Assembly (NCBI GenBank): GCA_965153355.1
Contig: OZ231126.1
Span: forward strand, 69,688,001 to 69,752,000
Direction: 5' to 3'
DNA length: 64,000 bases
DNA from: Flaccisagitta enflata
Taxonomy: Eukaryota > Chaetognatha > Sagittoidea > Aphragmophora
Of the stretch, positions 42,712-58,510 are shown piece after piece. Below the pieces are notes generated by a model. The model saw nothing but the letters and a program-made list of their open reading frames with translations. It did no database searches and was not told the origin of the DNA. Position numbers and translations under genes: made by a program. Within the stretch, counting starts at the first letter, position 1. Each line of letters opens with the position of its first letter.

Positions 42712-43486
42712 CAGTGCTCAGCTGCACACAAATACTCATTCAACCGCCCCTTACTTGTACAACATCTGTTTGGTGATCCTCTTCGAGAATCATTGGTTTC
42801 AGAGTTTACTGGTGCTAACAATGGCCAAAAAGAAAAAACCCGGACGCGATGTTTTGACCAAAGGTTTCTCAGTAATTAAAAAAGGGAAACCCAAAAAATC
42901 TATGATGGTTCTGAAGAGCTTCAGAAGATCTTTCATTCTTTATTGACCAACTTTAAATTGATACAGCTTCGAAACAAAATAAAACTGTCAATCCTGCTCG
43001 GTTCCTTCTTATAGAGAATTTGAAATACTTGATTTTCATCATAGATTTCATCCCATTTATTTGATTTCTTCATTCTGCAGAATATATAAGAAAAAAAAGT
43101 ACTTTGTTACCATGTGTTGAACTTCAATCTTAAGTCATTTGAAAACAACTAAAGCAAATAACTTCTGCAGGGTCTAGATTTGTCGAGTTTTCAAAGCTCT
43201 TTGAAATGCTCATGGATTTTAAGTACAAAGTATGAAGGGTTTTCAATCAATCAAGAAAAACTGAGCGTCCGGTTTTTTATTTGGCCATTGTTTGTGTATC
43301 GTCGTCGTGTATCGTCGTATCACTCATCGGCTACTTTGCTTTTCATGAATTGTATTTCTCTTATGTTTTGGTTTTGGTTTTGGTTTTGGTTTTGGCTTTG
43401 GTTTTGGTTTTGGTTTTGGCTTTTGTTTTTTGTTTTGTTTTGTTTTGTTTTTTGTTTTTTGTTCTCCCTTTTTTTCTCTTTCTTTT
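42712..43486. other. No gene recognised
   Basis: Includes a (TTTTGG)n tract at about 43365-43425 running into TTTTG. The plus frame ending at 42946 (MAKKKKPGRDVLTKGF) is Lys-rich by composition and has no supporting feature. Confidence 0.4.
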
Positions 43487-43487
43487 T

Positions 43488-43632
43488 AGTTGAGGACACG
43501 CAACTCTATATGAGGCTTTGTCTGTCCGCCGGTCCGTTCCTTTTGTCCGTCGGTCATGGTGATCGAGTTGGAAAGTGTGAAAACAAGCATTTCCGCCCTT
43601 GCCCACCTGTCCGCAATTGGGATTGGCCGTGT
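43488..43632 (+). repeat. Family B element
   Basis: It starts TTTTTAGTTGAGGACACGCAA and CTCTATATGAGGCTTTGTCTG. It ends CACCTGTCCGCAATTGGGAT and TGGCCGTGTTC. Confidence 0.75.
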
Positions 43633-43969
43633 TCATTTTCCTAACACCCCTTCCATAAATAAGCAAACTGGAAAAAGAATCCAAAATGGATAGTAAGAAT
43701 GCACTCAGATTGATGAAATTTGACACAGAGATAGCTAAGATGTAGTACTTTTACGTAGTAAAGCGATGTTGGGGACTTTCCTGCATGTAGAGGGAGATGG
43801 AGGGTCTTTTATCGGAAGTGCGGTGTCAAATTATTGCTGACTCTTACAGGAAAAATGTTTCAAAGGGGAAGATGTATACCTACCAGCATTTTAAGAAGAT
43901 GGGATGCAAAAAAACGCCATATATCGTGTAATGAGGTTAGTTGATGCTGGAGAGGCAGTGGCGCAGGAG

Positions 43970-44060
43970 GAGGGGCAGGGAAAGCCACCTTAACTGACAA
44001 AAGCCCAGGAATAGATGGTGACATATTCAGACCATGGCCAGAGAGGGGCTTTACATGACC
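43970..44060 (+). pseudogene. Possible non-LTR reverse transcriptase fragment
   Basis: The plus strand reads GKATLTDKSPGIDGD, close to the K(S/A)PGxDG motif near the start of reverse transcriptase domains of LINE-type elements. The frame is open only for a short distance and no other motif is found. May be a relic or chance. 43633-43969 and 44061-44230 show nothing else. Confidence 0.25.
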
Positions 44061-44230
44061 TTTCACTAATTTGCATTATTGACCTCATAAGGAGAACGCC
44101 ATTTATATTTCTGAGTCATTTTTTGCATTATGTTGATGAAATTTACCAATGTTGATGTTTTACATTGTTTGAATTGATCATACGCATATTTATCAACCCT
44201 TAAAAAGCGCCTTTTCATCCCAGTTCGCCT

Positions 44231-44470
44231 AATTATGGAAGGGGTGTTATTCTTCTGCTTCTTCCTCTACTTCTCCTTCTTCTTCCCCTTTACCCCTTCC
44301 ATCCTCCTCTTCCTTCCCTCACTTCTCATTTTCATTTCCTCATTCTTCTTCTTCTTTCTCTTTTTCTCCTTCTTCTTCTTCTTTCTCCTTCTTCTTCCCT
44401 TTCACCTCTTCCATCCTCCTCTTCCTTCCCTCCTGTCCTCATTTTCATTTCCCCATTCTTCTTCTTCTTG
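44231..44470 (+). repeat. TTC/CCT pyrimidine-rich tract
   Basis: Irregular CTTCTTCTTC and CCTCTTCC, containing two copies of CCTTCCATCCTCCTCTTCC-like sequence. No gene. The stretch to 44620 is non-repetitive. Confidence 0.7.
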
Positions 44471-44625
44471 GCATCACACGCGCGTATCATCGGGCAGGCA
44501 ATTTGCGTGTTCCATTACGTCCGCTTCGTGCCTTGAGGCCATCACTCGGAGAGACGAAGGAAGGAAGAAGACTTCTTCTTCTTACCTTCAGACTGCTGCT
44601 TATTTATAGCTCCTCGGCTCTCTTT

Positions 44626-45110
44626 TTGGGCAGCGGCCCCGACGGGACCAAAGTCCTGTAGAACACAGGGGACTTTTGTTTGTTTGTTCGTTCATTTGTA
44701 CGTTCGTTCGTTCATTTGGTCGTTCGTTCATTTGTTTGTCTGACCGTTTGTCCCCCCCCGGCCCTCTCAGGCCTGAAATCTGCCCTCTCAGGCCTTGAAT
44801 CTGCCCTCTTAGGCCTGAAATTTGCCCTTTCAGGCCTGAAATCTGCCCTCTCAGATTCAAGGCCTGAGAGGTCAGATTTCAGTCCTGAGAAGTCAGATTT
44901 TAGGCCTGAGAGAACAGATTTCAGGCCTGAGAGGGCCTGGGGGGGCGGACAAATGGACAGATGGACGGACGGATGAACAAACGAAAGTCCCCTGTGTTCT
45001 ACAGAATTTCATCCCCTTTGGGGCCACTGCCCTGCCTCTCATTCCAATTTACAACCATGCAAAGCAGAGCAACGGGTATCGCTGACCACGTATTGCCCTT
45101 GGGCGACCTG
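44626..45110 (-). repeat. Family A element with inverted minisatellite halves
   Basis: TTTTTGGGCAGCGGCCCCGAC starts it. GTTCGTTCGTTCATTTG tracts are followed by five GGCCTGAAATCTGCCCTCTC-type units and then the complement (GAGGTCAGATTTCAGTCCTG) about four times. GGGCGGACAAATGGACAG and CCCCTTTGGGGCC end the array; the tail ACGGGTATCGCTGACCACG follows. Layout as in 26843-27310. Confidence 0.85.
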
Positions 45111-45224
45111 TTTCGTTCTTCTTTTTTTTCTTTCTTTCTTTTCTTCTCTCTTGTGTGTTTCCTCGACGAAATTCACTACAGGTCCGTCCCATCACATCGC
45201 TTTCTATATGCAACAATTCTTCCT

Positions 45225-45466
<242 letters not shown>

Positions 45467-46011
45467 AATTTCCAATTTCCCCCTTACGCCCTTAGTCTTG
45501 TTTTATCCCGTCTCCTGTTTTTCTCAGCCTTATTCAGTCTATTTCCCCCCTTCACGTTGACAGCTGTCTCCTCAAAAGTGCGTTGTTAGTGAGTGGGTTG
45601 GGTTGGAAAAAAGAGAGGATGTGGAGAACATGATGCGAACAAGGATCTGGGTCATGTCTGGTGGCTTGCAAAAAAAATTAACTGTCTCTATGCCATACAA
45701 TACGACTGAACATTTTTTTTAACGTCCTCATTTGACCATCTTGTTTGAGTGAACTTTTTCCCTAGAATGATCTAAGATGCTTAAAATCTCTTACAAAAAA
45801 AAAACATTACTGATTCTAGATGAAATCATACACATTTGTACCAAATTTAATGAAATATCAATTAAAGTACATACAAAAACCATTGAAATTCTTTTCCTTA
45901 TGCAACAAAACCAAAATTTATCTTTCTAGACAAGTTTGTTTTAGTTGAGATGCATATCACTGATAATGTACATATCTTCGTTTTGATTTAAATAGATAAT
46001 TTTTTTCTAAC

Positions 46012-46220
46012 CTTGAACTTCTGACGAATTCCTTGAGCCCGTTGTGGAGACTCCGTTGAGTGATTCTGATTCTCCGTCGCCTCCGCATCTGTCGATCCCT
46101 TCCAGCGTCTCGCAGGTGTCGTCCACCGTCGAACCGGAGAGACGTCGACGCGCCAGCAGATGCTTCGCGCGGCGTCGTTTCTGTATGCAGCGAAGAGTGC
46201 CGCACATCACCAGAAACACG
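46012..46220 (-). CDS. Membrane protein, transmembrane/cytoplasmic exon
   Basis: Acceptor TCATCCCCCACAG, 209 nt, donor TTCAAG/GTTAGA. It completes the transmembrane helix begun at 49360 (SVFLVMCGTL) and continues RCIQKRRRAKHLLARRR, a strongly basic stop-transfer segment. Then comes a Ser/Thr/Gly/Glu-rich stretch typical of a cytoplasmic tail (LSGSTVDDTCETLEGIDRCG). The basic flank predicts a cytoplasmic C-terminus. GC-rich compared with the surrounding introns. Family not recognised; a single-pass receptor or adhesion protein would fit. Phase: starts with the third base of a Ser codon, ends with the first base of a codon. Confidence 0.6.
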
Positions 46221-46267
46221 CTGTGGGGGATGAAGAAAAGAAGAAGAAGATGAAAAACGTGTTTGAT

Positions 46268-46430
46268 TCTGCGATACGCGTTTACAGCGTGAACACATAT
46301 TCATGAATTTCAACTGTCCCACGAGGGAGTGAGTGAAATGAGTGAATGAACCCTTGAACGGAGCGAGCGAGCGAAGCGAGCGTAGCGAAGCGGAGCGCTG
46401 CGGAGCGAGTGAGCAGCCTTGTTCGTTGTC
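46268..46430 (-). repeat. Family D repeat
   Basis: GCGTGAACACATATTCATGA, ACTGTCCCACGAGGGAGTGA and (GCGAGCGAAGC)-like units. Reverse of the copy at 48640-48830. Confidence 0.75.
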
Positions 46431-46467
46431 GTTTTCAAGCTGTTAGACTGATTGTCAGTGAACGTCT

Positions 46468-47032
<565 letters not shown>

Positions 47033-47045
47033 CTTTTTCTTTTTT

Positions 47046-47431
<386 letters not shown>

Positions 47432-47574
47432 ATTTTCTTGCCTTGATTTGTCTGTACTTGATGAAAGTCACTTAGGAAAACAATTTCTTTTATTGCGATG
47501 AAAACGGTTTGATGATCTTTGCTGCAAGAGTCGCAGTCAAGCACAAATGGTGACAAACAAGTGAAATAGAAAAG

Positions 47575-47930
47575 GAGGAGGAAAAAGGAACAAGCCCGAC
47601 CGGGCAACGATGTGTCCGGACTGTGTCTCTGCGTGTATTGAATTTGGCGATAGACATGTGACAAATGTAGAGAGACAGACGGGCGAACATACCTATATAG
47701 TATATACGGCCTACGAAACGACATAGAAGCGGAGGAGGCTCTCAAATCATGTTTGTCGATTATTCCATTTATTTGATTCAGTCGAGGGTCTCGCCGTGGC
47801 CAAATACAGCCCAAACACGGGGTTTTTGCACAGGCGTAACGGACATACTGACGGACCGACGGCCGGATGGACCAACGGACGGACAGACCCTTTTATAGAG
47901 ATGCGTTCCTGACGAACGCATTTAAAAATG
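47575..47930 (-). repeat. Family F repeat followed by a family B 5' end
   Basis: GGGCAACGATGTGTCCGGAC and GACTGTGTCTCTGCGTGTAT, then ACACGGGGTTTTTGCACAGG, recur at 20985-21970. The right end on the minus strand is a B-type start, AATGCGTTCGTCAGGAACGC and ATCTCTATAAAAGGGTCTG, with an 8-bp stem ATGCGTTC/GAACGCAT. Confidence 0.65.
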
Positions 47931-47947
47931 GAAATAAGTACAAACTA

Positions 47948-48415
<468 letters not shown>

Positions 48416-48639
48416 TCATTATCAAATGAATAAGTTGAAAGTCATAATGTCGTCACTAAGAACCGTGATGATATCGTGATATCGTGATATCGTGATTATA
48501 TCGTAGAACAAAATGTGAGGCATTTACACGTCAAAATGTACTAAATATTCATGACAAAAACAAACAAATGGATAAAAAATGGACGCCTTCTCTGGGGAGG
48601 AGAATGTGCGAAAGTCAGTTGACAATTTTAATAGTAAGG

Positions 48640-48830
48640 TCGCGTTTTTAGTCACAGACAATCGCGTTTTAAATGGGCCACTCGGTCGCTCACTACGTTT
48701 GTTCGCTCGCCCCGCTCACTCCGCTCACTCGCTTTGGTCGCTCGCTTGCTCCCACACTTCACTCACTCCCTCGTGGGACAGTTGAAATTTATGAAAATGT
48801 GTTCACCCTGTAAAGGTGTTTTTGGTCGTC
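48640..48830 (+). repeat. Family D repeat, intact layout
   Basis: TTTTTAGTCACAGACAATCGC, GGGCCACTCGGTCGCTCAC, several CGCTCACTCGCT units, TCCCTCGTGGGACAGTTGAA, then ATGTGTTCACCCTGTAAAGG. Reference copy for the interrupted one at 20060-20850. Confidence 0.75.
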
Positions 48831-48955
48831 ACTTGAAACACGCAGAAAGTTGACGTTGAATGACAATTTCTTTTCTTTGTCTTTCTATCTCTATTTCTTT
48901 CTCTCTGACTCTCTGATTCTCTGCGTTTCTCTTCCTCTGCCTCTAGATGTTTTTC

Positions 48956-48957
<2 letters not shown>

Positions 48958-49038
<81 letters not shown>

Positions 49039-49102
49039 TTCTCTCTGTCTCTCTGTTTGTCTCTCTGTCTGTCTCTCTGTCTGTCTGAATGTCTATTTGT
49101 CC

Positions 49103-49195
<93 letters not shown>

Positions 49196-49206
49196 TCTCT
49201 CTCTCC
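48958..49206 (+). repeat. (CTGT)n then (CT)n
   Basis: About 19 CTGT units, a mixed CTCTCTGT stretch and about 45 CT units. It lies in the intron between the two membrane-protein exons. Confidence 0.97.
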
Positions 49207-49359
49207 CTTTAATCCTCTGCCTTTTTCTCTTTCAATCTCAATCTCGATATCACCTCAGACATTAAGCGGGAATAAAGTCGTTTGCAGCTGTTCCGTCTCA
49301 ATTTTTTCTTTCTATTCTTCTTTCTTTTTTCCGTCTGTCCATTTATATCGATTTGTTAC

Positions 49360-49456
49360 CTGACAGCGAAGACGACAGCGCAGCCGACCGAAAGTGCCAC
49401 CAATGTCGGCGTCCCCAACGACAGCAGGCCGGGAAGCATGGAAAAGCTCTGCGAAC
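49360..49456 (-). CDS. Membrane protein, exon with start of transmembrane helix
   Basis: Acceptor CCCTTGTTTCAG, 97 nt, donor GTCAG/GTAACA. It encodes SQSFSMLPGLLSLGTPTLVA and LSVGCAVVFAV. Spliced to 46220 the phase-2 join gives a Ser codon and a continuous hydrophobic run of about 24 residues followed by RCIQKRRR. The Ser/Leu/Gly/Pro stretch before the helix would be extracellular. Upstream exons are not established; weak candidates are at 52509-52557 and 53691-53753. Intron between the exons: 46221-49359, filled with repeats. Confidence 0.6.
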
Positions 49457-50051
49457 CTGAAACAAGGGTATGAACAAGATAAAAAAGAACATAGGGTAGA
49501 ATTGTTATTGAAGGAATCGCATTCTTTTTTCAGCTCAAAGTGACACTAAAAAGAAATTCTGCACGTACTTGTCACTGACACGGTGTCAGTGTTTTTGCGG
49601 GATGTGGAAGTGGTCGGTGGTTTTTTTTTTTTTTTTTTTTTTTTTTTGCCACTTCCACCGCTTCCAAGCTTCTTCCTCCACTTTCAATTTGTATCTCAAA
49701 CGCTTGTAGCTATCCCACCCACCAAAACGGAAGCGGTCAATCGCTTCCACATCGAGTTCTTGTTCTTGTTTCGTTCTGAAAGCTCCACTTGGTACTTTGG
49801 GGTAAATGTTTTGTACAAAGACGTTAAATACAACCACTTAGCTGACTATGGTAACTAAATATAAGAGGATCGGAACCAAGATTTCCTCATTTTGAGGCCG
49901 TTGTCTATTAAAGTACAAGGGTGCATCTCAGTCAAAATTCATTTTTAAAGCCGTACCGTAGAGCGAGCACAGCAAGTTTCTTCGCGTGACCTACGAGATA
50001 TGTAATGGCATTTCTTTAGCATCGAGAGAGTCCGCAAGATGATAACCGTTT
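49457..50051. other. No gene; T run and CTTCCAC-rich patch
   Basis: 27 T's at 49621-49647 stand between GTGGAAGTGGTCGGTGG and GCCACTTCCACCGC, which can pair. GGAAGCGGTCAATCGCTTCC near 49730 is a further palindrome. The minus frame at 49586-49837 is not supported as a gene. Confidence 0.5.
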
Positions 50052-50206
50052 TTTAAGTTGCGGACGCGCGACTCTGCACATTGCTGTGTTGGTCTCTCCC
50101 TCGGTCCGTCTATCCGCAACATTCTTGAATTGTGAACGGTTCTCGCGTTACTGCTCTCACCCAACCGTCCGCGACTGGATGGCCGTGTATCTTGCATCCT
50201 TTCACC
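50052..50206 (+). repeat. Family B element
   Basis: It starts AAGTTGCGGACGCGCGACTC and ends CCAACCGTCCGCGACTGGAT and GGCCGTGTATCTTGC. Confidence 0.75.
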
Positions 50207-50423
50207 ATCCTCACCCCTCAATATTTATCCATTACCCATTAACCATTATTTCTTACCCTATATCCAAACTGACAAGGAAAGAAGAAAATCTGAGAACGTC
50301 TTCTTCGCAAATCAATGATTTGGTAAACGTCACTGGCAAGGACTGGAGCAAAACCGACTTTTACGTCATAAACCTTTTTTCTCTCTTATGCAAAGATGAA
50401 TATTTTCGCTTCATTGCTCAACA
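50207..50423. other. No feature recognised
   Basis: Non-repetitive sequence between two convergent family B copies. Confidence 0.4.
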
Positions 50424-50676
50424 AGGCCGGATACACGGCTACCCCGGTCGCGTGCGGGTGGACAGGGGCTGTGTTTGAGGTCACTTGATTATTTGGGCAG
50501 GAGCAGTGAGGCAGAAGACCGCAAAAAAAGTAAAGTGTGATGGATAGACGGACGGACGGACGGACGGACGGACAGACGGACGGTCGGACGGACGGACCGA
50601 CGGACGGACAGACGGACGGACGGACCGACGGACAGACCGACAAAGCGGGGTGTAGAGTCGCGTAGCACGCGACAAA
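50424..50676 (-). repeat. Family B element with GTCGCGTGC stem variant
   Basis: On the minus strand GTCGCGTGC, T, ACGCGAC form the first hairpin (50673-50657). The distal arm GCACGCGAC lies at plus 50447-50455 and is an exact complement of GTCGCGTGC. The interior is about 20 GTCC/GTCG units. It ends GCCGTGTATCCGGCCTTGTT. Confidence 0.85.
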
Positions 50677-50702
50677 AAAGCTGCACGCGTAAGAGATAGC
50701 GC

Positions 50703-51911
<1,209 letters not shown>

Positions 51912-52024
51912 ACAAAACGCGGCTGATATTTGGCTAAGATGAGTTTTTTCTCTTAGCTTGATTAAATCCCGCGAAATTCATTAAAGTAATTTAAACTTTT
52001 CTTCTTCATTTCTTCTTCTCTTTT

Positions 52025-52208
52025 TAGTCGTGGACTCGCAATTCTATAAGAGGCTTTGTCCGTCTGTCGGTCCGTTGGACCGTTGGTCTGTCGGTCCGTT
52101 GGTCCGTCTGTCCGTCAGCACGAGTCGCATAGTGGAAAAACGCGCATATCTGCCCCTGCCCACCTGTCCGAAACTGGTATTGGCCGTGTATCCGGCCTCG
52201 TTCTTTTT
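52025..52208 (+). repeat. Family B element
   Basis: It starts TTTAGTCGTGGACTCGCAAT and TCTATAAGAGGCTTTGTCCG. A GTTGGTCCGTC tract follows. It ends CACCTGTCCGAAACTGGTAT and TGGCCGTGTATCCGGCC. ACTTTTCTTCTTCATTTCTT occurs on both sides (51996 and 52230), a possible 20-bp or longer duplicated flank. Confidence 0.8.
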
Positions 52209-52700
52209 TTCTTATCTATGTAATTAAAACTTTTCTTCTTCATTTCTTCTTCTTTTTTGTTCTTTTTTCATTCTCTCTTTTTTTTCTTTTGTAGGATTCG
52301 TCTCATTTACAACAATTCTCAGTATAAAGTTATGAGGTTTTTTACATAATTCTGCGTTCCACACGTCAAATTACTTTCATGCTGCTTTCACTCGCCGAGG
52401 CTTTAAAACATTTTCTTTCATCCACTCGAAATTTTACTTATATCTTATTTCTTAGCTGTTTGGAATAATTATTGGTTGAAGTAATGATTGACTGAACTAG
52501 AGATTGACCTGAGATTGATCTTGTACTGTGAGTCTGTGACCGTGACTACTGTCCCAGCTGAAATGAAAAATACATTACATCACATTGACCTAACAAGTGG
52601 AAGACCTGTCTGGATGTGAAACGAGGCCAGAAACGCGGCTGCTCCCGTCGTTTACGGCTGGGTAAGGATTGTGATGTGGTGGGACACGATGGCCTTTGGG
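52209..52700. other. Mostly featureless; weak candidate exon at 52509-52557 (-)
   Basis: On the minus strand TTTTTCATTTCAG precedes a 49-nt segment open as GTVVTVTDSQYKINL, with donor CAG/GTCAAT. It reads like an extracellular beta strand and could belong upstream of the membrane protein, but the phases do not join directly and the donor is weak. Confidence 0.2.
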
Positions 52701-52703
52701 TAG

Positions 52704-52828
52704 GATGTTTGATGTTTGATGTTTGATGTTTAATGTTTAATGTTCAATGTTTAATGTTTAATGTTTAATGTTTAATGTTTGATGTTTGATGTTTGATGTT
52801 TGATGTTTGATATTTGATGCTTGATGTT
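52704..52828 (+). repeat. TGTTTGA/TGTTTAA heptanucleotide array
   Basis: About 17 units of GATGTTT or AATGTTT. The two variants are grouped in blocks, pointing to local unit duplication. 52829-53200 holds no gene. Confidence 0.95.
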
Positions 52829-53203
52829 TAGGACGCCCATCAATAGACCCCCAAAACGCCAAAAGCGTCAATTCCTCAACGACCGAAAAAATCTATAAAA
52901 ATCCAAAATTTATAACAAGGGCGTCTTTTTAAAGGGCCGCGTGCCAAGAGTTGTGATTGGACACAACAACGGAAAGAGGGTGGCTGAGCCTGAGGAGCTA
53001 GAATCTAGCTAAACTGCTGCCACGCAATGTATTTTGACGCTTGGACTAAGCAATTAAATCGGCTGAAACCAAACCCCCCCACGCTTCTTATGTTTCGTAA
53101 TTTCCCGCTTTATCTTGTCCCAGTAAAAGACAATTTATTGTCTCCTTTTTTGTTATTTTTTTCCTCCTGTTAATTTTCCTCCCGTTTCTTCCTTTTTCTT
53201 TTT

Positions 53204-53327
53204 AGGTGCGACAAAGCACGTCTTTAACTGGCTCTGTCCGTCGGTTGGTTGGTTGGTTGGTTGGTTGGTAACGCATTCGTTCGACGATCCACACGTCGCA
53301 CCTTATTGGCCTACTTGGCCTCGTTTT
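53204..53327 (+). repeat. Family B element with GGTGCGAC stem, compact
   Basis: AGGTGCGAC (53204-53212) with loop AAA and partner GCACG, body CTGGCTCTGTCCG and five GGTT units, distal GTCGCACCT (53295-53303), GGCCTACTTGGCC and TCGTTTTT. Twin of 23819-23932, differing mainly in the tetranucleotide tract. Confidence 0.85.
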
Positions 53328-55475
<2,148 letters not shown>

Positions 55476-55814
55476 GACGGACCGACGGATGGACCAGCGA
55501 ATTATACCATGGACGGACCAATGGATGGCCCAAACATCCAAACGGACCAAAGAGTGGAATTGATATCTTTTTTCGCCTGTTGGGAGTCGGCCGTCTTGGA
55601 GACGGATTCTGTCTACATTTTTCTCATTCAAGGCTAAAAGGAAAAAAATGAGGTGAGGAAGAGGAGGAGGAAAAAAAAATGAGGTGAGGAAAAGGAAATT
55701 GAACGCAATGACCTTTTTTTCGTGTAAAACGTCTGCCTGACAATACGCGCGAGATTCAAGATGTGAGAGACTTCACCATTCATTCGCTCTCTACTTTGGT
55801 GGCTTTTATTAACA

Positions 55815-55817
<3 letters not shown>
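55476..55817. other. No gene recognised
   Basis: AAAAAAATGAGGTGAGGAA is present twice near 55650-55690 as a small direct duplication. Confidence 0.4.
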
Positions 55818-55882
<65 letters not shown>

Positions 55883-55975
55883 TGTGTGTCTGTGTGTGTG
55901 TGTGTGTTTTCTTTCTTCCTTCCTCCCTTCCTCGCTTCCTGCCTTCCTTCCTTCCTACCTTCCTTCCTTCACAGA
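55818..55975 (+). repeat. (TG)n then (CCTT)n
   Basis: About 43 TG units with two TC variants, then about 14 degenerate CCTT/CTTC units. Confidence 0.96.
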
Positions 55976-56463
55976 CAAGAAGCACAGGAAGACGCTTTGC
56001 TCTTTAAGAAAAAAGAGGAGAAAAGCCCCGAAACTAGATCTTTATCCCCCTCTCTCAATTTTCACCTTGGAATCAGGAAAGCCTTGATCTTCCAAGACCC
56101 TCTTAACTAAGACGTGGAGTTACTCTAGGAATCCGTTTTTAAAACTAAAAAATCCTATCCTATCTCGTCAGGGACTTCGTGAGGCATTCATCTTTCGGGT
56201 TGAGAGTTTTGAGTTTCGTGCCGTTCAACTTGTGTCGGTCGGTCGGTCGGTCGGTCTATTGGTTGTTGTTGTTATTGGAAGGGAAATGGGCAGAGCCCGC
56301 GAGCTCGTGGCTCCTCATTTCGCTGTCGGGCCCTCACTTTTCGCAGGCTTTGAGCCCGGCGGGCTCTCTCTGATTTTGTGAGACATGTTAGACTCAAGTG
56401 GTTCTTATCATTTTTTTTTTAAATTTCAAAAGAACACACTAACTGTTTTCTGGTTAGGAGTTA
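55976..56463. other. No gene; GGTC tract and inverted GAGCCCG motifs
   Basis: (GGTC)n at 56237-56256. GCAGAGCCCGCGAGCTCG and GCCCGGCGGGCTCTCTCTG resemble the hairpin at 3514-3547. Confidence 0.4.
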
Positions 56464-56973
56464 CAGTAGATCTCGTCTAGACTTGAGATAACGGGGGCAA
56501 GCATTGTGGAAAGACGAATGAAGGCAGGGGAGTAATATTTGGATCATAGACTGATCAAAGGATGATTAGCTCCCATGATAGCTGGTAATATGGAACACAC
56601 TTATTGGTTGCTAGCATCACATTTGAGATTTTTATGAAATCACATTAAAAATGAACCCACATAACCTTTCCCACAATTTAATCACTGGGCCGTGCTAGAC
56701 CGTATCCATGTGTGACAAACTCTGGGCAACTGCAACGAGCAACATTCTTACAGAACTTACTAAAGATATAAATTTTATTTTAAGTAATGTTCCTCTGCAA
56801 ATCTCTTAAAATATTGATTTTGAAGTGAGATACATGGAAATGTATCATAACCAGGTATCATGGGCAATAAAGCATCCTGTTATTAGCCTATGTTTAAAAT
56901 ATCACTCCCCTCGCTTCATTTGTTTTCCTACAATACTTGCCCCCGTTATCTCAAGTCTAGACGAGATCTACTG
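56464..56973. mobile_element. TA-flanked inverted-repeat element, 510 bp
   Basis: The left end CAGTAGATCTCGTCTAGACT continues TGAGATAACGGGGGCAAG, and the right end is its complement for about 50 bp. TA lies at 56462-56463 and 56974-56975. The interior CGAGCAACATTCTTACAGAA and AAGTAATGTTCC match the centre of the 5749-6350 element. Tc1/mariner-type MITE by ends and TA target. Confidence 0.85.
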
Positions 56974-57294
56974 TACTAAAAAGAGAAAAGTCAGAAAGTA
57001 AATGCATTTCCTCCACTGTCTCTATCATGAAAAGTCAAAAGCTAATAGAGAAATAAGCTAAGCATAGTTTCAGTCGCGCGCTTATCCACTGAATCGGTTG
57101 GTCCATTCTTTGGTTCTTCAGTCCATAAGTAAATATTTGCTATTTTGGCATTTCGGAACATTTAAGCATCACTGCTACTGCCTGAATACTTGATTAGCCT
57201 TGATTCCACCTGCATGGAACCAGGTTAACCGTGTGTCAGCCCTTGTTTGTTGTGAATGCGACTGATGTTGATGGTAAAAGAAAGTTTACATATA

Positions 57295-58073
57295 CCGTAT
57301 TTTTTCCATTTAACACTCCCCTCCAATTAGCGCCCCCTCCCTCTTTTTTTCTTAGTGTTATACTTTTCAGAAATGGTTTGGATAGAAGTGTTAAGTGAAA
57401 TGATGACATAAACCAACACAATGACTTCAAATAGTTACATGCAATAAACAGCTCCATTTTGAGGCAACTACAATACAAAGGGGGCGCTAATTGGAGGGTT
57501 AACTAGTCATCCAAGGATCGCACATGGTCAGCGGTACCCGATGCCCTGCTGAGTGATCCAGTGAAGAAGTGGGAGCGGAGAGCAGGCAGCGGCCCCAGCG
57601 CCAGTCCTTGCAGAACACAGGAATCTTTAGACGTCCATCTGCCTGGGAGGGGGTTCTAGATGGTTGATTTATGCCACTGAAGGCATATCTGAGGGTTGGA
57701 GAGCAGATTTGAGGTTTGGCGGGCTGGTTTTAAGCTTGGAGAGCTAATTAAAGGTCTGGAGGGCAGATTTGAGGTCTGGGAGGCAGATTTAGGGCATGGG
57801 AGGGGGCTGATTTGAAGCCAAGAGGGCTAATTTTAGGCCTGGAGGGCTAAATTGAGTCTCAGAGGCTAATTTGATAGCCTTGATGGTCAATGGGGGGACA
57901 GAAGGACGGACACGGAAGGACGGAAGGACGAAGGATTCGAAGGACGGAAGGACGGGACGGGACGTCTCACCCTGTGTTCTACAGGACATCGGCCATTTGG
58001 GGCCGCTGCCCAAAAAGCAAAGTCTTATGTCAATTTCAAAAGCGCCCGGGGCGCTAATTAGAAAGAATACGGT
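57295..58073. mobile_element. TA-flanked element with CCGTATT ends, split by family A
   Basis: The left end CCGTATTTTTTCC pairs with the right end AGAAAGAATACGG. Subterminal CCAATTAGCGCCCC on the left is matched by GGGGCGCTAATT on the right and again by GGGGGCGCTAATTGGAG near 57480. TA at 57293-57294 and 58074-58075. The family A copy at 57505-58016 sits inside. Confidence 0.7.
57505..58016 (+). repeat. Family A element, nested
   Basis: TAGTCATCCAAGGATCGCAC and GGTCAGCGGTACCCGATGCC form the tail. GGCAGCGGCCCC, units of GATTTGAGGTCTGGGAGGCA, GGAAGGACGGAAGGACG, then ACAGGACATCGGCC and ATTTGGGGCCGCTGCCC with AAAAA. It interrupts the CCGTATT element, so it arrived later. Confidence 0.85.
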
Positions 58074-58247
58074 AATGACTTTTTCCTTAATACCCTTGTG
58101 TTTCTAATTACAGCGATACAAAAAAGCCATTGTTATATGCCAGCGCTATGATGTAAAGAATTAGAAACAGAGGGAGTCAAAAAAGACAGGGACGAGGGGA
58201 TATTGAGGAAAAACGGAGATAGAAACGGAATAAAACTGAGGGCGTGT

Positions 58248-58510
58248 TTCTAGTGAAGATGCGCGTTTTTTCCCATTGAACGTGTTTACAGCGTGAACAC
58301 ATATTCATGAATTTCACTGTCCCACAAGTGAGCAAAGTGAGTGAGCGAGCCCGTCAATGGAGCGAGCGAGTGAAGGGAGCGTTGAGAAGCGTAACGAAGC
58401 AGAGCGCTGCATACTATTTGAGCGGAGCAAGTGGTGCAAGCGAACGAATGTAGCGAGCGACCAAGTGGCTCAATAAAAACGCGATTGTCTCTGACGAGAA
58501 ACGCCCCCTA
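58248..58510 (-). repeat. Family D repeat
   Basis: GTGTTTACAGCGTGAACACA, ACTGTCCCACAAGTGAGC, GAGCGAGCGAGTGAAG units, then ACGCGATTGTCTCTGACGAG. Gives the uninterrupted order for comparison with 20060-20850. 58511-58580 has a short ATC tract. Confidence 0.75.

Noticed and set aside
42830-42946. Small Lys-rich plus-strand protein
   Set aside because: A-rich composition explains it; no conserved motif, splice or promoter evidence.
50424-50676. Pro-Ser-Val-Arg repeat protein
   Set aside because: Frame produced by the GTCC tract of a family B element; the same pattern appears in other copies in several frames.
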